64,000 nt of DNA from Pseudomonadota bacterium (GCA_041395565.1 JAWLAI010000002.1:186001-250000), one strand, 5' to 3'; positions 8,884 through 19,071 are shown, counted from the first letter of the stretch. Program-made: numbers and translations. The notes: generated by a model from the letters alone, not told the origin.

Positions 8884-9926
8884 CACTGGGACCGCTGATG
8901 CTGGATGTCGCCGGCCTCGAGCTCGATGCCGAGGATCGCGAGCTGCTGCGCCAGCCGGCGGTAGGCGGCGTCATCCTGTTCGCACGCAATTACGCGGACC
9001 CGGACCAGCTCGAGGCGCTGGTCGGCGCCATACACGCCCTGCGCGAGCCGCACCTGCTGGTGGCGGTCGACCAGGAAGGCGGGCGCGTGCAGCGCTTCCG
9101 CGACGGCTTCACGCGGCTGCCGCCGCTGTCCTGTCTCGGCCGCATCTACGACAGCGACCGCGCGCGCGCGAAGCAGCTCGCGCGCGTCACCGGCTGGCTC
9201 ATGGCCGTCGAGCTGCGCGCCGCAGGCGTGGATCTCAGTTTCGCCCCGGTACTGGATCTCGACTACGGTGTATCCACCGTCATCGGCAACCGCGCCCTAC
9301 ACCGGCGGCCAGAGGCCGTCGCCGAACTCGCCGTCGCCTACCAGCGCGGCATGCACGAGGCCGGCATGGCGGCAACCGGCAAACACTTCCCCGGCCACGG
9401 CGCGGTGGCGGCCGATTCGCATGTCGATCTACCGGTCGACCCGCGGCGCTTTGCGGACATCGAGCAGTGGGACCTGGTGCCGTTCGGACGCCTGATCGAT
9501 GCCGGGCTGGCGGCGGTGATGATGGCGCATGTGGTCTACCCCGAGATCGACCGGCTGCCGGCCGGTTATTCGCCGGTCTGGATCGGCGAGATCCTGCGCC
9601 GCCGGCTGGGATTCCGCGGGCTCGTGTTCAGCGATGATCTCAGCATGGCTGGGGCCTGTCTCGCCGGCGACTTCGCGGCTCGCGCGCATGCCGCGCTGGA
9701 GGCCGGCTGTGATATGGTGCTCGTCTGCAACGACCGCCCGGGCGCGGTGCAGGTGGCCGAGGCCCTGGCCGGCTACCAGGATCCCGTCGCCCATACCCGC
9801 ATCGCGCGCATGCACGGCAAACACCCCCTCACGCGCGCCGCGCTGATGGCCGATCCGCGCTGGGAACAGGCGGTGGTGGCGGTGCGCGGCTACGAGGAGG
9901 CACCGGAGCTGGACCTGGACGCGTGA
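8880..9926 (+). CDS. nagZ: Beta-N-acetylhexosaminidase NagZ
   Basis: Cytoplasmic family-3 glycoside hydrolase of murein recycling that removes N-acetylglucosamine from GlcNAc-anhydroMurNAc peptides. It has 348 residues, the usual NagZ length. Visible signatures are VDQEGGRVQRF, KHFPGHG with the catalytic-loop His of the GH3 N-acetylhexosaminidases (AADSH), and FSDDLSMAGA containing the nucleophile Asp. The start overlaps the upstream permease stop. hpt and MTIP follow in the same direction, the order seen in Pseudomonas-like genomes. Confidence 0.95.
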   Translation: MTLGPLMLDVAGLELDAEDRELLRQPAVGGVILFARNYADPDQLEALVGAIHALREPHLLVAVDQEGGRVQRFRDGFTRLPPLSCLGRIYDSDRARAKQLARVTGWLMAVELRAAGVDLSFAPVLDLDYGVSTVIGNRALHRRPEAVAELAVAYQRGMHEAGMAATGKHFPGHGAVAADSHVDLPVDPRRFADIEQWDLVPFGRLIDAGLAAVMMAHVVYPEIDRLPAGYSPVWIGEILRRRLGFRGLVFSDDLSMAGACLAGDFAARAHAALEAGCDMVLVCNDRPGAVQVAEALAGYQDPVAHTRIARMHGKHPLTRAALMADPRWEQAVVAVRGYEEAPELDLDA

Positions 9927-10046
9927 GGCCGTACGCCGCTGCCCTGCGGTCGCTTCGCCGGTCTATGGAAATTAAATAAAACAAAAGGCTACAGAGCCTT
10001 ATTCGTGCAAATTGATTAAAGTGAATTCTCGGAGTCGACCCAAACC

Positions 10047-10604
10047 ATGACACTCACACCGGCCGAACTCAAACGCATACGCGCCACCGCGGTCGAACTG
10101 CACGGACCGGCGCAGGTGCATGCAGCGCTGGATCGCATGGCCGCCGAGATCACCGCCGTCCTCGGCGAGACGCTGCCGGTCGTGCTGTGCGTCCTGACCG
10201 GCGGCATCATCCCGACCGGCCACCTGCTGACGCGCCTGCCGTTTCCGCTCGAGACCGACTACCTGCATGCCACGCGCTACCGCGGCGCCACCAGCGGCCG
10301 CGAGGTCGAATGGGTCTCCGAACCCGGCATTTCGCTCGCGGGCCGCACCGTGCTGGTGGTGGACGACATCCTCGACGAGGGCAATACCCTGGTCGACATC
10401 GCCCGCTACTGCCGCCAGGCCGGGGCCGCGCAGCTCTACACCGCCGTGCTCATCCAGAAGCGGCACGATCGGCGCAATCCGGCGGCGCACGCGGACTTTG
10501 TCGGACTCGAGGTCGACGACCGCTATGTCTTCGGCTTCGGCATGGACTACAAGGGCTACCTGCGCAACCTGAACGGCATCTATGCGCTGGGCGAGTCTGC
10601 CTGA
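10047..10604 (+). CDS. hpt: Hypoxanthine-guanine phosphoribosyltransferase
   Basis: Purine salvage enzyme transferring phosphoribosyl from PRPP to hypoxanthine or guanine, 185 residues. The PRPP-binding loop is VLVVDDILDEGNTL, and LCVLTGGIIPTGHLL is the substrate-loop region of this class. A 120-bp AT-rich gap separates it from nagZ and may hold its promoter. The next gene, MTIP, would produce hypoxanthine, so the two enzymes form a short salvage route. Specificity between hypoxanthine and guanine cannot be read from sequence alone. Confidence 0.9.
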   Translation: MTLTPAELKRIRATAVELHGPAQVHAALDRMAAEITAVLGETLPVVLCVLTGGIIPTGHLLTRLPFPLETDYLHATRYRGATSGREVEWVSEPGISLAGRTVLVVDDILDEGNTLVDIARYCRQAGAAQLYTAVLIQKRHDRRNPAAHADFVGLEVDDRYVFGFGMDYKGYLRNLNGIYALGESA

Positions 10605-10711
10605 CCGGGCGCGCGGACGCGGGCGGCGAGCGCTTGCAGTAGCCGATATGCCGCTGGCGGTGTGCCCACGCGCGCCCGCTTACCGATAACACTTATACTG
10701 GCAGGATCATC

Positions 10712-11455
10712 ATGGCGGAACTGGCAATCATCGGCGGTACCGGGCTGACCAAGCTCAAGCATCTCGAGATCGAGCGGCGGGAAGTCATGCACACCCCGTT
10801 CGGCGAACCCTCCGGGGCGCTTACCATCGGTACCCTGTGCGGTCATGAAGTGGCATTCCTCGCGCGGCACGGTTACGGCCATACCATACCGCCGCACAAG
10901 GTGAATTACCGGGCCAACCTGTGGGCGCTGAAGGAACACGGCGTGACACGGGTGATCGGCGTGTGCGCCGTGGGCGGCATCCGCGCCGCGATCCGACCCG
11001 CCACCGTCGTCATCCCGGACCAGATCATCGACTACACCTGGTCACGCGAACACACCTTCTTCGAGGCCGACCTCACCGAGGTAACCCACGTCGACTTCAC
11101 CGAACCCTACTGCCGGGAGCTGCGGGAACTGCTCATCGCCAGCGCCGGCCGCGCCGGCGTCGAGGTGCTGACCACGGGTACCTACGGCGCCACCCAGGGG
11201 CCGCGCCTGGAAACGGCGGCGGAGATCAACCGCATGGAGCGCGACGGCTGCGACATGGTCGGCATGACCGGCATGCCGGAGGCGGCGCTCGCGCGCGAAC
11301 TGGGGCTGTGCTATGCGGTCTGTGCCGTGTCCGCCAACGACGCGGCCGGGCGCAGCCCGGGCCCGATCGAGATGGCGGAGATCGAGCACAATCTCAAGAC
11401 CGGCATGGCGCGCGTGCGCGCGATACTGGAAGCTGCGATCAGCGCCCCGGCCTGA
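10712..11455 (+). CDS. S-methyl-5'-thioinosine phosphorylase (MTAP family)
   Basis: A purine nucleoside phosphorylase of the MTAP/PNP family, 247 residues. Motifs are AIIGGTGLTK (phosphate loop), FLARHGYGHTIPPHKVNYRAN, GVCAVGGI, TYGATQGPRLETAAEI and VSANDAAG. In Pseudomonas the protein in this position (between nagZ and csiV/mfd) cleaves S-methyl-5'-thioinosine to hypoxanthine and methylthioribose 1-phosphate. The Asn in SAND, where adenine-specific MTAPs have Asp, fits a 6-oxopurine substrate. The family is certain; specificity rests on neighbourhood and that residue. Confidence 0.87.
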   Translation: MAELAIIGGTGLTKLKHLEIERREVMHTPFGEPSGALTIGTLCGHEVAFLARHGYGHTIPPHKVNYRANLWALKEHGVTRVIGVCAVGGIRAAIRPATVVIPDQIIDYTWSREHTFFEADLTEVTHVDFTEPYCRELRELLIASAGRAGVEVLTTGTYGATQGPRLETAAEINRMERDGCDMVGMTGMPEAALARELGLCYAVCAVSANDAAGRSPGPIEMAEIEHNLKTGMARVRAILEAAISAPA

Positions 11456-11471
11456 GCCGGACGCGGCATGC

Positions 11472-12173
11472 TCAGCGGGTGAGCTGGTCGCCGGCAGGCG
11501 CGCCTTCCACCGGTTCCTCTTCCTGCATACCCGCGGCGCCGCCGTCTTCCACGCTGCCGGCCCCGGCATCCGGCGCTACTGCGGCCGGTTCGGCCGCGGC
11601 CGCGTACGGGGTGACGCGCGCGATCACGCCGAAACGCGGGTGATCGAAATAATGCAGCTCGTCGCTGCGGATGCGGCGCCGTTCGTTCAGGCGGAACGCC
11701 ACCGGCATGCCGTTGCCGGCGGTGGTCTGCAGCAGCAGGTCCACGTCCAGGTGCAGGAAGCGCTCCCGGATCAGGGTCACGGTGCCGTCCACGCTGGTGC
11801 GGCCGCCTGCCGCCACGCCATGTACCGGATAGTCGACGGCATGGGCCCGGTCGTAGACCGGCTGGCGCCAGGCGCGATGGAACAGCACGCGGTAGCCGCG
11901 GGCGGACGCCAGCCCGCCGCGGATGTTGTTCAGCCGGTAATCCGCGGCAGACAGCTCGATGAACTCGCTGGCAGGGACGGCACCCGCAGCAGGCCTGCCG
12001 GCAGTGCCGGATTCCTGGGTGTTCTCGTCATCGCCGGCCGCGGCATCGTTGCTGAAGACGATGACCTCGACGTCGTACTGATCGAGTGCCGCCACCGCGC
12101 CGGTGGACGCCAGCAGCGCCAGCGCGCAGAGCAGCAGCCGGGCGCCGTGGTGAAGCCTGTCTTTGCATTTCAT
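11472..12173 (-). CDS. csiV: CsiV family periplasmic protein
   Basis: A 233-residue secreted protein with a clear signal peptide (LLLCALALLASTGAVAA). Its mature start YDVEVIVFSND matches the CsiV family, whose Shewanella or Vibrio-type members bind peptidoglycan. Strands around YRVLFHRAWRQPV and TVTLIRERFLHLDVDL are the family core, and the C-terminus is an acidic, Ala-rich tail of about 40 residues. It lies 40 bp downstream of mfd on the same strand, as in pseudomonads. Function in this organism unknown. Confidence 0.8.
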   Translation of the reverse strand: MKCKDRLHHGARLLLCALALLASTGAVAALDQYDVEVIVFSNDAAAGDDENTQESGTAGRPAAGAVPASEFIELSAADYRLNNIRGGLASARGYRVLFHRAWRQPVYDRAHAVDYPVHGVAAGGRTSVDGTVTLIRERFLHLDVDLLLQTTAGNGMPVAFRLNERRRIRSDELHYFDHPRFGVIARVTPYAAAAEPAAVAPDAGAGSVEDGGAAGMQEEEPVEGAPAGDQLTR

Positions 12174-12213
12174 GTCGGTCGTTCGCTCTCGGTTCGGGGT
12201 GATGCCGCGGCCG

Positions 12214-15200
12214 TCAGGCCGGCACGGCGAGCTGATCCAGCAGCTGTTGCACTGTATCAAAACGCGCGGCCGGCGTCGCGAAGTCGCCGAACAGCCGCAG
12301 CTTGTTGACGCCATCGAAGCGGAACGCCTGCGGCCGGGTCTGGATGAGTTCGATCAGTCGTCCCGTATCGATGTCGGGCGCATCGCTGAACAGCAGTCGT
12401 CCCTCCTGGCTGCCGAGCTCGATCTTGCGGATGCCCATCGGCCCGGCCCGCAGCTTGAGCGCGCCGATCCGGAACAGGTTCTTCGCCGCTTCCGGCAGCA
12501 AGCCGAAGCGGTCGATCATCTCCACCTGCAGATCATCGAGCTCGCGCTCGTCGCGTGCGCCGGCAATGCGCTTGTACAGCACCAGCCGGGTGTGCACGTC
12601 GGGGAGGTAGTCGTCCGGGATCAGGGCCGGTACCAGCAGGTCGATCTCGGGGCCCTGGTGCAGCGGCTGGTCCAGGTCCGGCGTGCGCCCTTCCTTGAGG
12701 GCCCGCACGGCGCGTTCCAGCAGATCCATGTAGAGCGAGAAGCCGATCTCGTGGATCTGGCCGCTCTGGTCCTCGCCGAGCAGCTCGCCGGCCCCGCGGA
12801 TCTCCAGGTCGTGCGTGGCGAGCGTGAAGCCGGCCCCGAGTTCCTCCATGGATTCCACCGCGGCCAGGCGCTTCTCGGCGTCGGGCGTCAGTACGCGGCG
12901 CGGCGGGATGATGAGGTAGGCATAGGCGCGATGATGGGAGCGGCCAACCCGGCCGCGCAGCTGGTGCAGCTGTGCCAGGCCGAGCTTGTCGGCACGGTTC
13001 ATGATGATGGTGTTGGCCGTGGGCACGTCGATGCCGCTTTCCACGATGGTGCTGCACAGCAGGAGATTGTGGCGGCGGTGATAGAAATCCAGCATGACCT
13101 GTTCCAGCTCGCGCTCGCGCATCTGGCCGTGGGCGATGCCGATGCGCGCCTCGGGCACGATGGCGGCCAGCTCGCGCGCCATGTTCTCGATGGTCTCGAC
13201 CTCGTTGTGCAGGAAATACACCTGGCCGCCGCGCTTGATCTCGCGCAGGCAGGCCTCGCGGATGATCGCCTTGTCCCATTCGCAGACGAAGGTCTTCACC
13301 GCGAGCCGGTGCGGTGGCGGGGTGCCGATGATCGACAGGTCGCGCACGCCGGCCAACGCCGTATTGAGCGTGCGCGGGATCGGCGTCGCAGTCAGTGTGA
13401 GGATGTCCACCTCCGCGCGCAGCGCCTTTGATGGCCTCCTTCTGGCGCACGCCGAAGCGCTGCTCCTCGTCGAGGATAAGCAGGCCGAGATTGCGGAATT
13501 TCACTGCGGGCTGCAGCAGCCTGGGTGCCGATCACGATGTCGACACGGCCCTCGGCGAGCCCCGCGAGCGTGCTGTCCTGGGCTGCCGGCCGGTGCGGAA
13601 ACGCGACAGCATCTCGATGCGAACCGGCCAGTCCGCGAAGCGGTCGCGGAAATTCTGTAGTGCTGCTGGGCCAGCAGCGTGGTCGGTAACCAGCACGGCG
13701 ACCTGGCGGCCGTCCTGCACCGCCACGAAGGCGGCACGCATGGCCACCTCGGTCTTGCCGAAGCCGGACATCGCCGCACACCAGGCGGTCCATGGGATGC
13801 GGTGACTGCAGGTCGGCCAGCACCTGGCCGATGGCCGCCTCCTGGTCCGGGGTCTCCTCGAACGGAAAGGTTGCGGCAAAGGCCGCGTATCGTCGCGCGG
13901 CGCCTGATAGGCATGGCCGCCGCGTGCCGCGCGCCGGGCGTAGATGTCGAGCAGCTCGGCCGCGACGTCGCGGATCCGCTGCGTGGCCTGCGCCGGGCGC
14001 GCTCCCACTGGTCGCCGCCGAGTTTGTGCAGCGGGGCCTGCTCCGGGAGGCGCCGGTGTGGCTCACCAGCCCAGCGCGGCGACCGGCACGTACAGCTTGT
14101 CGCCCCCGGCGTAGCCCAGCGCCAGGTACTCGTTCTCGATGCCGCCGACCGCAAGCCGTTCCAGCCCGAGATAGCGTCCCACGCCATGTTCCTCGTGCAC
14201 GACCGGTGCGTTGATCTCGAGATCGGTGAGGTTGCGGACGATGCTGGCCGGATCGCGCACCGGCTTGCGGCGCCGCACCTGGCGTGCACGCTCGCCGAAC
14301 AGCAGTGCCTCCGGCAGCAGCGCCACTGCCGGGTCGTCCAGTACCAGGCCCTGTTCGAGCGGCGCCACGCCGAGCGCCAGCGGCGTGTCCGTCGCCAGGA
14401 AGGCGGCCCAGTCAGCCACCACCACGGGCCGGATGCCGAATCCGGCCAGCTGGTCGCGCAGCGTTTCGCGTCGTCCCGTCGATTCGGCGGTGATGAGGAT
14501 CCGGCCGGGAAAACCGTCGATGAATGACTGCAGCGCGGCGGCGGGCTGTTCGCTGCGCGGGCGGAGCCGTAATTCGCCCGGCCGCCGGGTGTTGAACGTG
14601 TGGCTGTCCGGTGTCAGCAGCACTTCCTTGAACAGGCCGACCTGCACTTGCGGCCATGCCGCCAGCCGCTGTTCCAGCTCGGCAGGTTCCAGAAACAGCG
14701 CCGCCGGCGGCAGGATCGGCCGTTCCCGGTCGTGGCGCCGCGCCTCGTAGCGTTCCTGCAGCTGCGCGTTGAAGGCCGCGCTCGCCCGTTCGGTGGCATC
14801 GAACTGGATGACGCAGCTGCCTGCCGGCAGGTAGTCGAACAGTGTGGCGGTCTGCTCCAGGAACAGCGGCAGGTAGTATTCGATACCGGCCGGCGCGATA
14901 CCCTGACTGACCTCGCGGTAGACACTGCAGGCCTGCGGGTCACCCTCGAAGGTGGCGCGGAAGCGCTGCCGGAACAGGCGGATCGCGGCCTCGTCCATGG
15001 GAAACTCGCGCGCCGGCAGCAGGCGGATCTCGGTGCAGTCCTCCAGCGAGCGCTGCGACTCGGGATCGAAGGTACGGATGGTCTCGATCTCCTCGTCGAA
15101 CAGATCGATGCGGTACGGGGCGCGGCTGCCCATGGGGAACAGGTCGAGCAGGGCGCCGCGCACCGCGAACTCGCCATGCTCCATGACCTGGGAGACGCAG

Positions 15201-15700
15201 TGATAGCCGGCGACATCGAGTCGTGCGCGCATGCCGTCGAGGTCGAGCCGGTCGCCGCGCCGCAGCAGCAGGCTGTTGCGTTCGATGAAGGTGCGCGGCG
15301 GCAGGCGGCCGAGCAGGGTGGGTGCGGACACGATCAGCAGCCCGCGCTCGAGTGCCGGCAGACGGTAGAGCGTGGCCAGACGCTCGGAGATGATGTCCTG
15401 GTACGGCGAGAACAGGTCGTAGGGCAGGGTTTCCCAGTCGGGAAAGATCAGCGCCGGTGCGGCGTCACCGGCGGCGAAAAAGGCATACTGGTCGGCCAGC
15501 AGTTCGGCCGCCTGCATGTCCGGCGCTATCACCACCAGCGGCCCGCGGCGGTAGTCGTGCACGGCCCGCGCGAGCAGCAGCGGCAGGCTGTCGCCGTGCA
15601 GCCCGGTCCAGGTGGAGCGGCCCGGGCGCGCCGGCAGCTGCGGCGCGAACACCGACTGATCTGTCGTCCGGGTGAGGTCTGCCTGTGAGCTGCGGGTCAT
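12214..15700 (-). CDS. mfd: Transcription-repair coupling factor Mfd, frameshifted as assembled
   Basis: Mfd releases RNA polymerase stalled at DNA damage and recruits UvrA. The locus is 1162 codons long, matching the family. Residues 1-545 (15700 to 14063) are intact and contain the UvrB-like module and the RNAP-interaction region (INAPVVHEEHGVGRY). The last 398 residues (13410 to 12214) are intact and contain helicase motifs (LTATPIPRTL, HQLRGRVGRSHH) and the TRCF domain. Between them the frame changes about ten times through 1-2 base indels, while the amino acids between the indels stay Mfd-like, including GFGKTEVAMRAAF. I favour consensus errors over a true pseudogene. Confidence 0.85.
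13427..14073 (-). other. Cluster of about ten small indels inside mfd
   Basis: Comparing the three reverse frames with the expected Mfd protein places missing bases near 14071, 14044, 13990, 13890, 13657, 13587 and 13522 (two bases) and extra bases near 13766, 13687 and 13428. Between them each frame reads conserved Mfd segments such as APLHKLGGDQWERAR, RIRDVAAELLDIYARRAA and LGLLILDEEQRFGVRQKE. The density, the single-base type and the lack of accompanying substitutions or stops in the right frame point to poor consensus quality here. Confidence 0.8.
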
Positions 15701-15827
15701 GCGGGCGTCTGGGGTCGGCCTGGTTCGAGGACCGCATTATCGCACAATCAGGCCTGACGGCATGCCGGACCGTGGCAGCGCCGCTCCCGGCAACGCGCGC
15801 TGCGCCATTCCGGTCGCTGGCGTGGCG

Positions 15828-16031
15828 TCAGAGCCTGTTACCGCTGCCCTGGCGCTTGAAACCCAGCTTGCCGAGGATGATGTAACCCGGACAGATACCC
15901 GTGATACCGGCGAACAGCAGGAAGGCAGGCGGCAGGTACAGCAGCCAGTGCACCTTGTCCACGCCGGTGAGCCAGATCCCCGCGCCGATGACCAGCGCCA
16001 CGACAATAAAGAGCATCCGTATTGCGCTCAT
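15828..16031 (-). CDS. DUF2892 small membrane protein
   Basis: A 67-residue protein with two membrane helices separated by a short turn (about residues 5-24 and 28-48), then ICPGYIILGKLGFK. This is the DUF2892 domain, known as the membrane part of YgaP-like rhodaneses and as a free-standing protein. GGAG upstream supports the ATG at 16031. It lies between mfd and a divergent RND exporter. The Cys-Pro in the second loop is typical of the family; the biochemical role is unknown. Confidence 0.8.
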   Translation of the reverse strand: MSAIRMLFIVVALVIGAGIWLTGVDKVHWLLYLPPAFLLFAGITGICPGYIILGKLGFKRQGSGNRL

Positions 16032-16161
16032 ATTCCGATTCTCCTGTATGATCCCGTCCAGGCTGCGGCCTGGCCGAATGCGGTACTAAGTGAACCGCGC
16101 CAGCACGGCCGATTATCCGCCCCTGACAGCAGCGGAACAATCGGCCTCGACAGGAACAAGC

Positions 16162-18438
16162 ATGGTCATTTCATACGGTGAGTGGATCCTGCGCTGGCGC
16201 GTTCCGGTGGTGCTGGCCTGCCTCGTGCTCGTGGCCCTGGCCGCGAGTGGCGCCCGTTTCATCACCTTCAAGACCGATTACCGGGTCTTCTTCAGTCGCG
16301 ACAATCCGCAACTGCAGGCCTTCGAGCAGCTGCAGAACACCTATACGAAAACCGACAATGTCCTGTTCGCCGTGGCGCCGAAGCACGGCGGCGTGTTCAC
16401 CCCGCAGACCCTGGAGAGCATCGCCTGGCTGACCCAGGCCTGCTGGCAGATGCCGTATTCCCTGCGGGTCGACTCGATCACCAACTACCAGCATACCCGT
16501 GCCGAGGGCGACGACCTGATCGTAGCCGACCTGGTGGCGGATCCGCGAGCGCTGGATGCACAACAGCTCGCGGCGATCCGGGACATCGCCCTCAACGAGC
16601 CGTTGCTGGTCAACCGCCTGATCTCCACGGACGGGCAGGTCGCCGGGGTCAACGTCACCATCCAGCTGCCGGACGCAGGCAGCGGGAAGGAGGTCCCGGA
16701 GATCACCGCCTTCGCCCGCGATCTCGTCCGGCAACTCAAGGCGCGCGACCCCGACCTGGACGTGTATCTCACCGGCATGGTGGTGATGAACAATACCTTC
16801 CAGGAAGTCAGCGTGGGCGACCAGCAGACGCTGATCCCGATCATGTTCGGTATCGTGCTGTTGACCCTGGTGCTGATGCTGCACTCGTTCACGGCCATGC
16901 TCGTCACCTTCCTGGTCATCATCATGAGCATCGTGGCGGCCATGGGGCTGGCCGGATGGCTGGGGTATGCGCTGACGCCGCCGTCCGCCTCCTCGCCGCC
17001 CATCATCCTGACACTCGCCGTGGCCGACTGCGTGCACATCTTCGCGACCATGCTGCACGCCATGGGCAAGGGCGAAGCCAAGCAGCAGGCCATCGTCGAG
17101 AGCCTGCGCATCAACATGCAGCCCGTATTCCTGACTTCGCTGACCACCGTCATCGGTTTCATGAGCATGAATTTCAGCGATGCACCGCCGTTCCGCGATC
17201 TCGGCAATATCGTCGCCATGGGCGTGGCCGTCGCCTTCGTGCTCTCGGTCACGCTGTTGCCCGCGCTGGCGTCCCTGCTGCCGGTACGCGCACGCAGCGG
17301 CGGCCTGCAGCAGGCGCGCTACATGGACCGGCTCGGCGAATTCGTGGTAACCCACCGCAACACGCTGTTCTGGGGCATGGGCCTCGTCGTGCTGGTGCTG
17401 GTGAGCTTCATCCCGCGCAACGAGCTGAACGATGAATTCATCAAGTACTTCGACACCAGCATCCCGTTCCGGGTCGAGACCGAGTTCGCCACCACCCGGT
17501 TGACCGGCGTCTATACCATCGAATACTCGCTCGGCACCGGGGCGGCAGGCGGCATCAACGACCCGGAATTCCTGCGCGAGGTGGACCGCTTCGCCGAGTG
17601 GTACCGCAGTCAGCCGCATGTGCTGCACGTCAATTCCATCACCGACATCATGCGCCGGCTCAACAAGAACATGCATGGCGACGACCCGGCCTGGTACCGC
17701 CTGCCCGAGGATCGCGCGCTGGCGGCGCAGTACCTGCTGCTCTACGAGATGTCGCTGCCCTACGGCCTCGACCTCAACAACCAGATCGACGTCGACAAGT
17801 CCGCCACCCGGCTGATCGTGTCGCTGGAAAACGTCTCCAGCAACACGCTGCTGGGCATCGAGCACAGGGCCCAGGCATGGCTCGGCGCGAACGCCCCGCA
17901 CCTGCAGTCCAGCGGGGCCAGTTCCGCCGTCATGTTCGCCTACATCGGGCAGCGCAACATCCACAGCATGCTGCGCGGCACCACCTTCGCCCTGGTGCTG
18001 ATCTCGCTGGTGCTGATCGTGGCGCTGCGCTCGATCAAGATCGGGCTGGTGAGCCTGATTCCCAACCTGGCCCCGGCGGCCATGGGCTTCGGCGTGTGGG
18101 GGCTGGTGTCAGGCCAGGTCGGTCTCGGTCTGTCCGTGGTCGCGGGGATGACGCTCGGCATCGTGGTGGACGACTCGGTGCATTTCCTGAGCAAATATCT
18201 GCGTGCCCGCCGCGAGCGCGGCCTGGATGCCGCCGATGCCGTGCGCTATGCCTTCCACACCGTGGGCAGCGCGCTGCTGGTGACCACGCTGGTGCTCATC
18301 GCCGGCTTCCTGGTGCTGACGCAGTCGGGTTTCCGGGTGAACTCGGACATGGGTCTGCTGACAGCGGTGACCATCGCCTTCGCCCTGGCCGCCGATTTCC
18401 TGTTGCTGCCGCCGCTGCTGATGAAGGTGGACAGGTAG
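16162..18438 (+). CDS. RND/MMPL superfamily exporter
   Basis: A 758-residue predicted exporter with the MMPL/SSD architecture. One N-terminal helix is followed by a periplasmic domain, five helices (about residues 225-390), a second periplasmic domain and a final helical block (about 600-755). GIVVDDSVHFLSKYLRARRE and LAVADCVHIFATMLHAM are the charged helix-4 type motifs of RND lipid exporters. The ATG at 16162 is chosen because AGGA lies just before it; a GTG 24 codons upstream is possible. No fusion protein accompanies it. Cargo unknown; related proteins move lipids or hopanoids. Confidence 0.85.
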   Translation: MVISYGEWILRWRVPVVLACLVLVALAASGARFITFKTDYRVFFSRDNPQLQAFEQLQNTYTKTDNVLFAVAPKHGGVFTPQTLESIAWLTQACWQMPYSLRVDSITNYQHTRAEGDDLIVADLVADPRALDAQQLAAIRDIALNEPLLVNRLISTDGQVAGVNVTIQLPDAGSGKEVPEITAFARDLVRQLKARDPDLDVYLTGMVVMNNTFQEVSVGDQQTLIPIMFGIVLLTLVLMLHSFTAMLVTFLVIIMSIVAAMGLAGWLGYALTPPSASSPPIILTLAVADCVHIFATMLHAMGKGEAKQQAIVESLRINMQPVFLTSLTTVIGFMSMNFSDAPPFRDLGNIVAMGVAVAFVLSVTLLPALASLLPVRARSGGLQQARYMDRLGEFVVTHRNTLFWGMGLVVLVLVSFIPRNELNDEFIKYFDTSIPFRVETEFATTRLTGVYTIEYSLGTGAAGGINDPEFLREVDRFAEWYRSQPHVLHVNSITDIMRRLNKNMHGDDPAWYRLPEDRALAAQYLLLYEMSLPYGLDLNNQIDVDKSATRLIVSLENVSSNTLLGIEHRAQAWLGANAPHLQSSGASSAVMFAYIGQRNIHSMLRGTTFALVLISLVLIVALRSIKIGLVSLIPNLAPAAMGFGVWGLVSGQVGLGLSVVAGMTLGIVVDDSVHFLSKYLRARRERGLDAADAVRYAFHTVGSALLVTTLVLIAGFLVLTQSGFRVNSDMGLLTAVTIAFALAADFLLLPPLLMKVDR

Positions 18439-18555
18439 GCGCGGAGCGCGCCGCAGATCCCGCGCATCCCGGTGCTCCACGGCACTCGTCCCTCCCTGAA
18501 CATCGCACGATCATTCTCGGGATGCGGCACGCGTGTTGCCAGACCGAGATGATCC

Positions 18556-19071
18556 CTAGCGGATATCCTCGATGGCGTGTTTTTTCTCCAGCACCTGGGG
18601 TGTGATCAGGGCGTAGCCCTGCAGCTGCCAGTGCGCCAGCTCGGTAATGGCGGAAGGCACCACATCGACGAAATCGTAGAAGTCGTCGCTGGCATAGTGA
18701 TAGTCCTGCGCCGCCAGCCCGCAGACCTTGAACTCGACGCCGAGCGCGGCGTAGTAGCGCATGCGCTCGACGACGTCGCGATACCTGTCGTAGTTCTTGC
18801 GCGCCAGGGTGACGATCTCGGTGCCGTGGACGACGACCTTGATGTCGAGGAATTCGGGGGCCATGGCGTAAGGCTCGTCCAGCAGCGGGTTGATCAAGGA
18901 CCTGATCCAGAACAGGGCCGTGCCGATCTTGTCGGGGTCATCGAAGTAGAAATCGAACACCACGCGCTGTTCGGTGTAGGGGGTGTGGACTTCCCGCGAC
19001 GCCGGCGCTGCCGCGCCGGCCGGCGCGAGCAGGGTCAGGTACAACAGCACCAGCAGGGCTGGACGCGGCAT
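18556..19071 (-). CDS. Periplasmic DsrE-like protein
   Basis: A 171-residue protein with a signal peptide (LLVLLYLTLLAPAGAAA) and a DsrE/F-like alpha/beta fold: VVFDFYFDDPDKIGTALFWI, LDIKVVVHGTEIVTLARKN and GVEFKVCGLAAQ. DsrE-type proteins handle sulfur transfer, and the single Cys in KVCGLA is at the position that is often reactive in the family. AGGAGA upstream sets the ATG at 19071. It is divergent from the ten-gene haemolysin-family operon across a 419-bp regulatory gap. The sulfur role is inferred from the family only. Confidence 0.75.
   Translation of the reverse strand: MPRPALLVLLYLTLLAPAGAAAPASREVHTPYTEQRVVFDFYFDDPDKIGTALFWIRSLINPLLDEPYAMAPEFLDIKVVVHGTEIVTLARKNYDRYRDVVERMRYYAALGVEFKVCGLAAQDYHYASDDFYDFVDVVPSAITELAHWQLQGYALITPQVLEKKHAIEDIR

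Noticed and set aside
9985..10000. AAGGCT-acag-AGCCTT hairpin before hpt
   Set aside because: The six-bp stem is too short and no proper T run follows on the plus strand; no gene ends here on the minus strand.
16171..17964. Open frame of 597 codons antisense to the RND exporter
   Set aside because: Composition (His, Gln, Asp runs) is typical of a reverse-strand shadow, and the exporter on the plus strand is clear.
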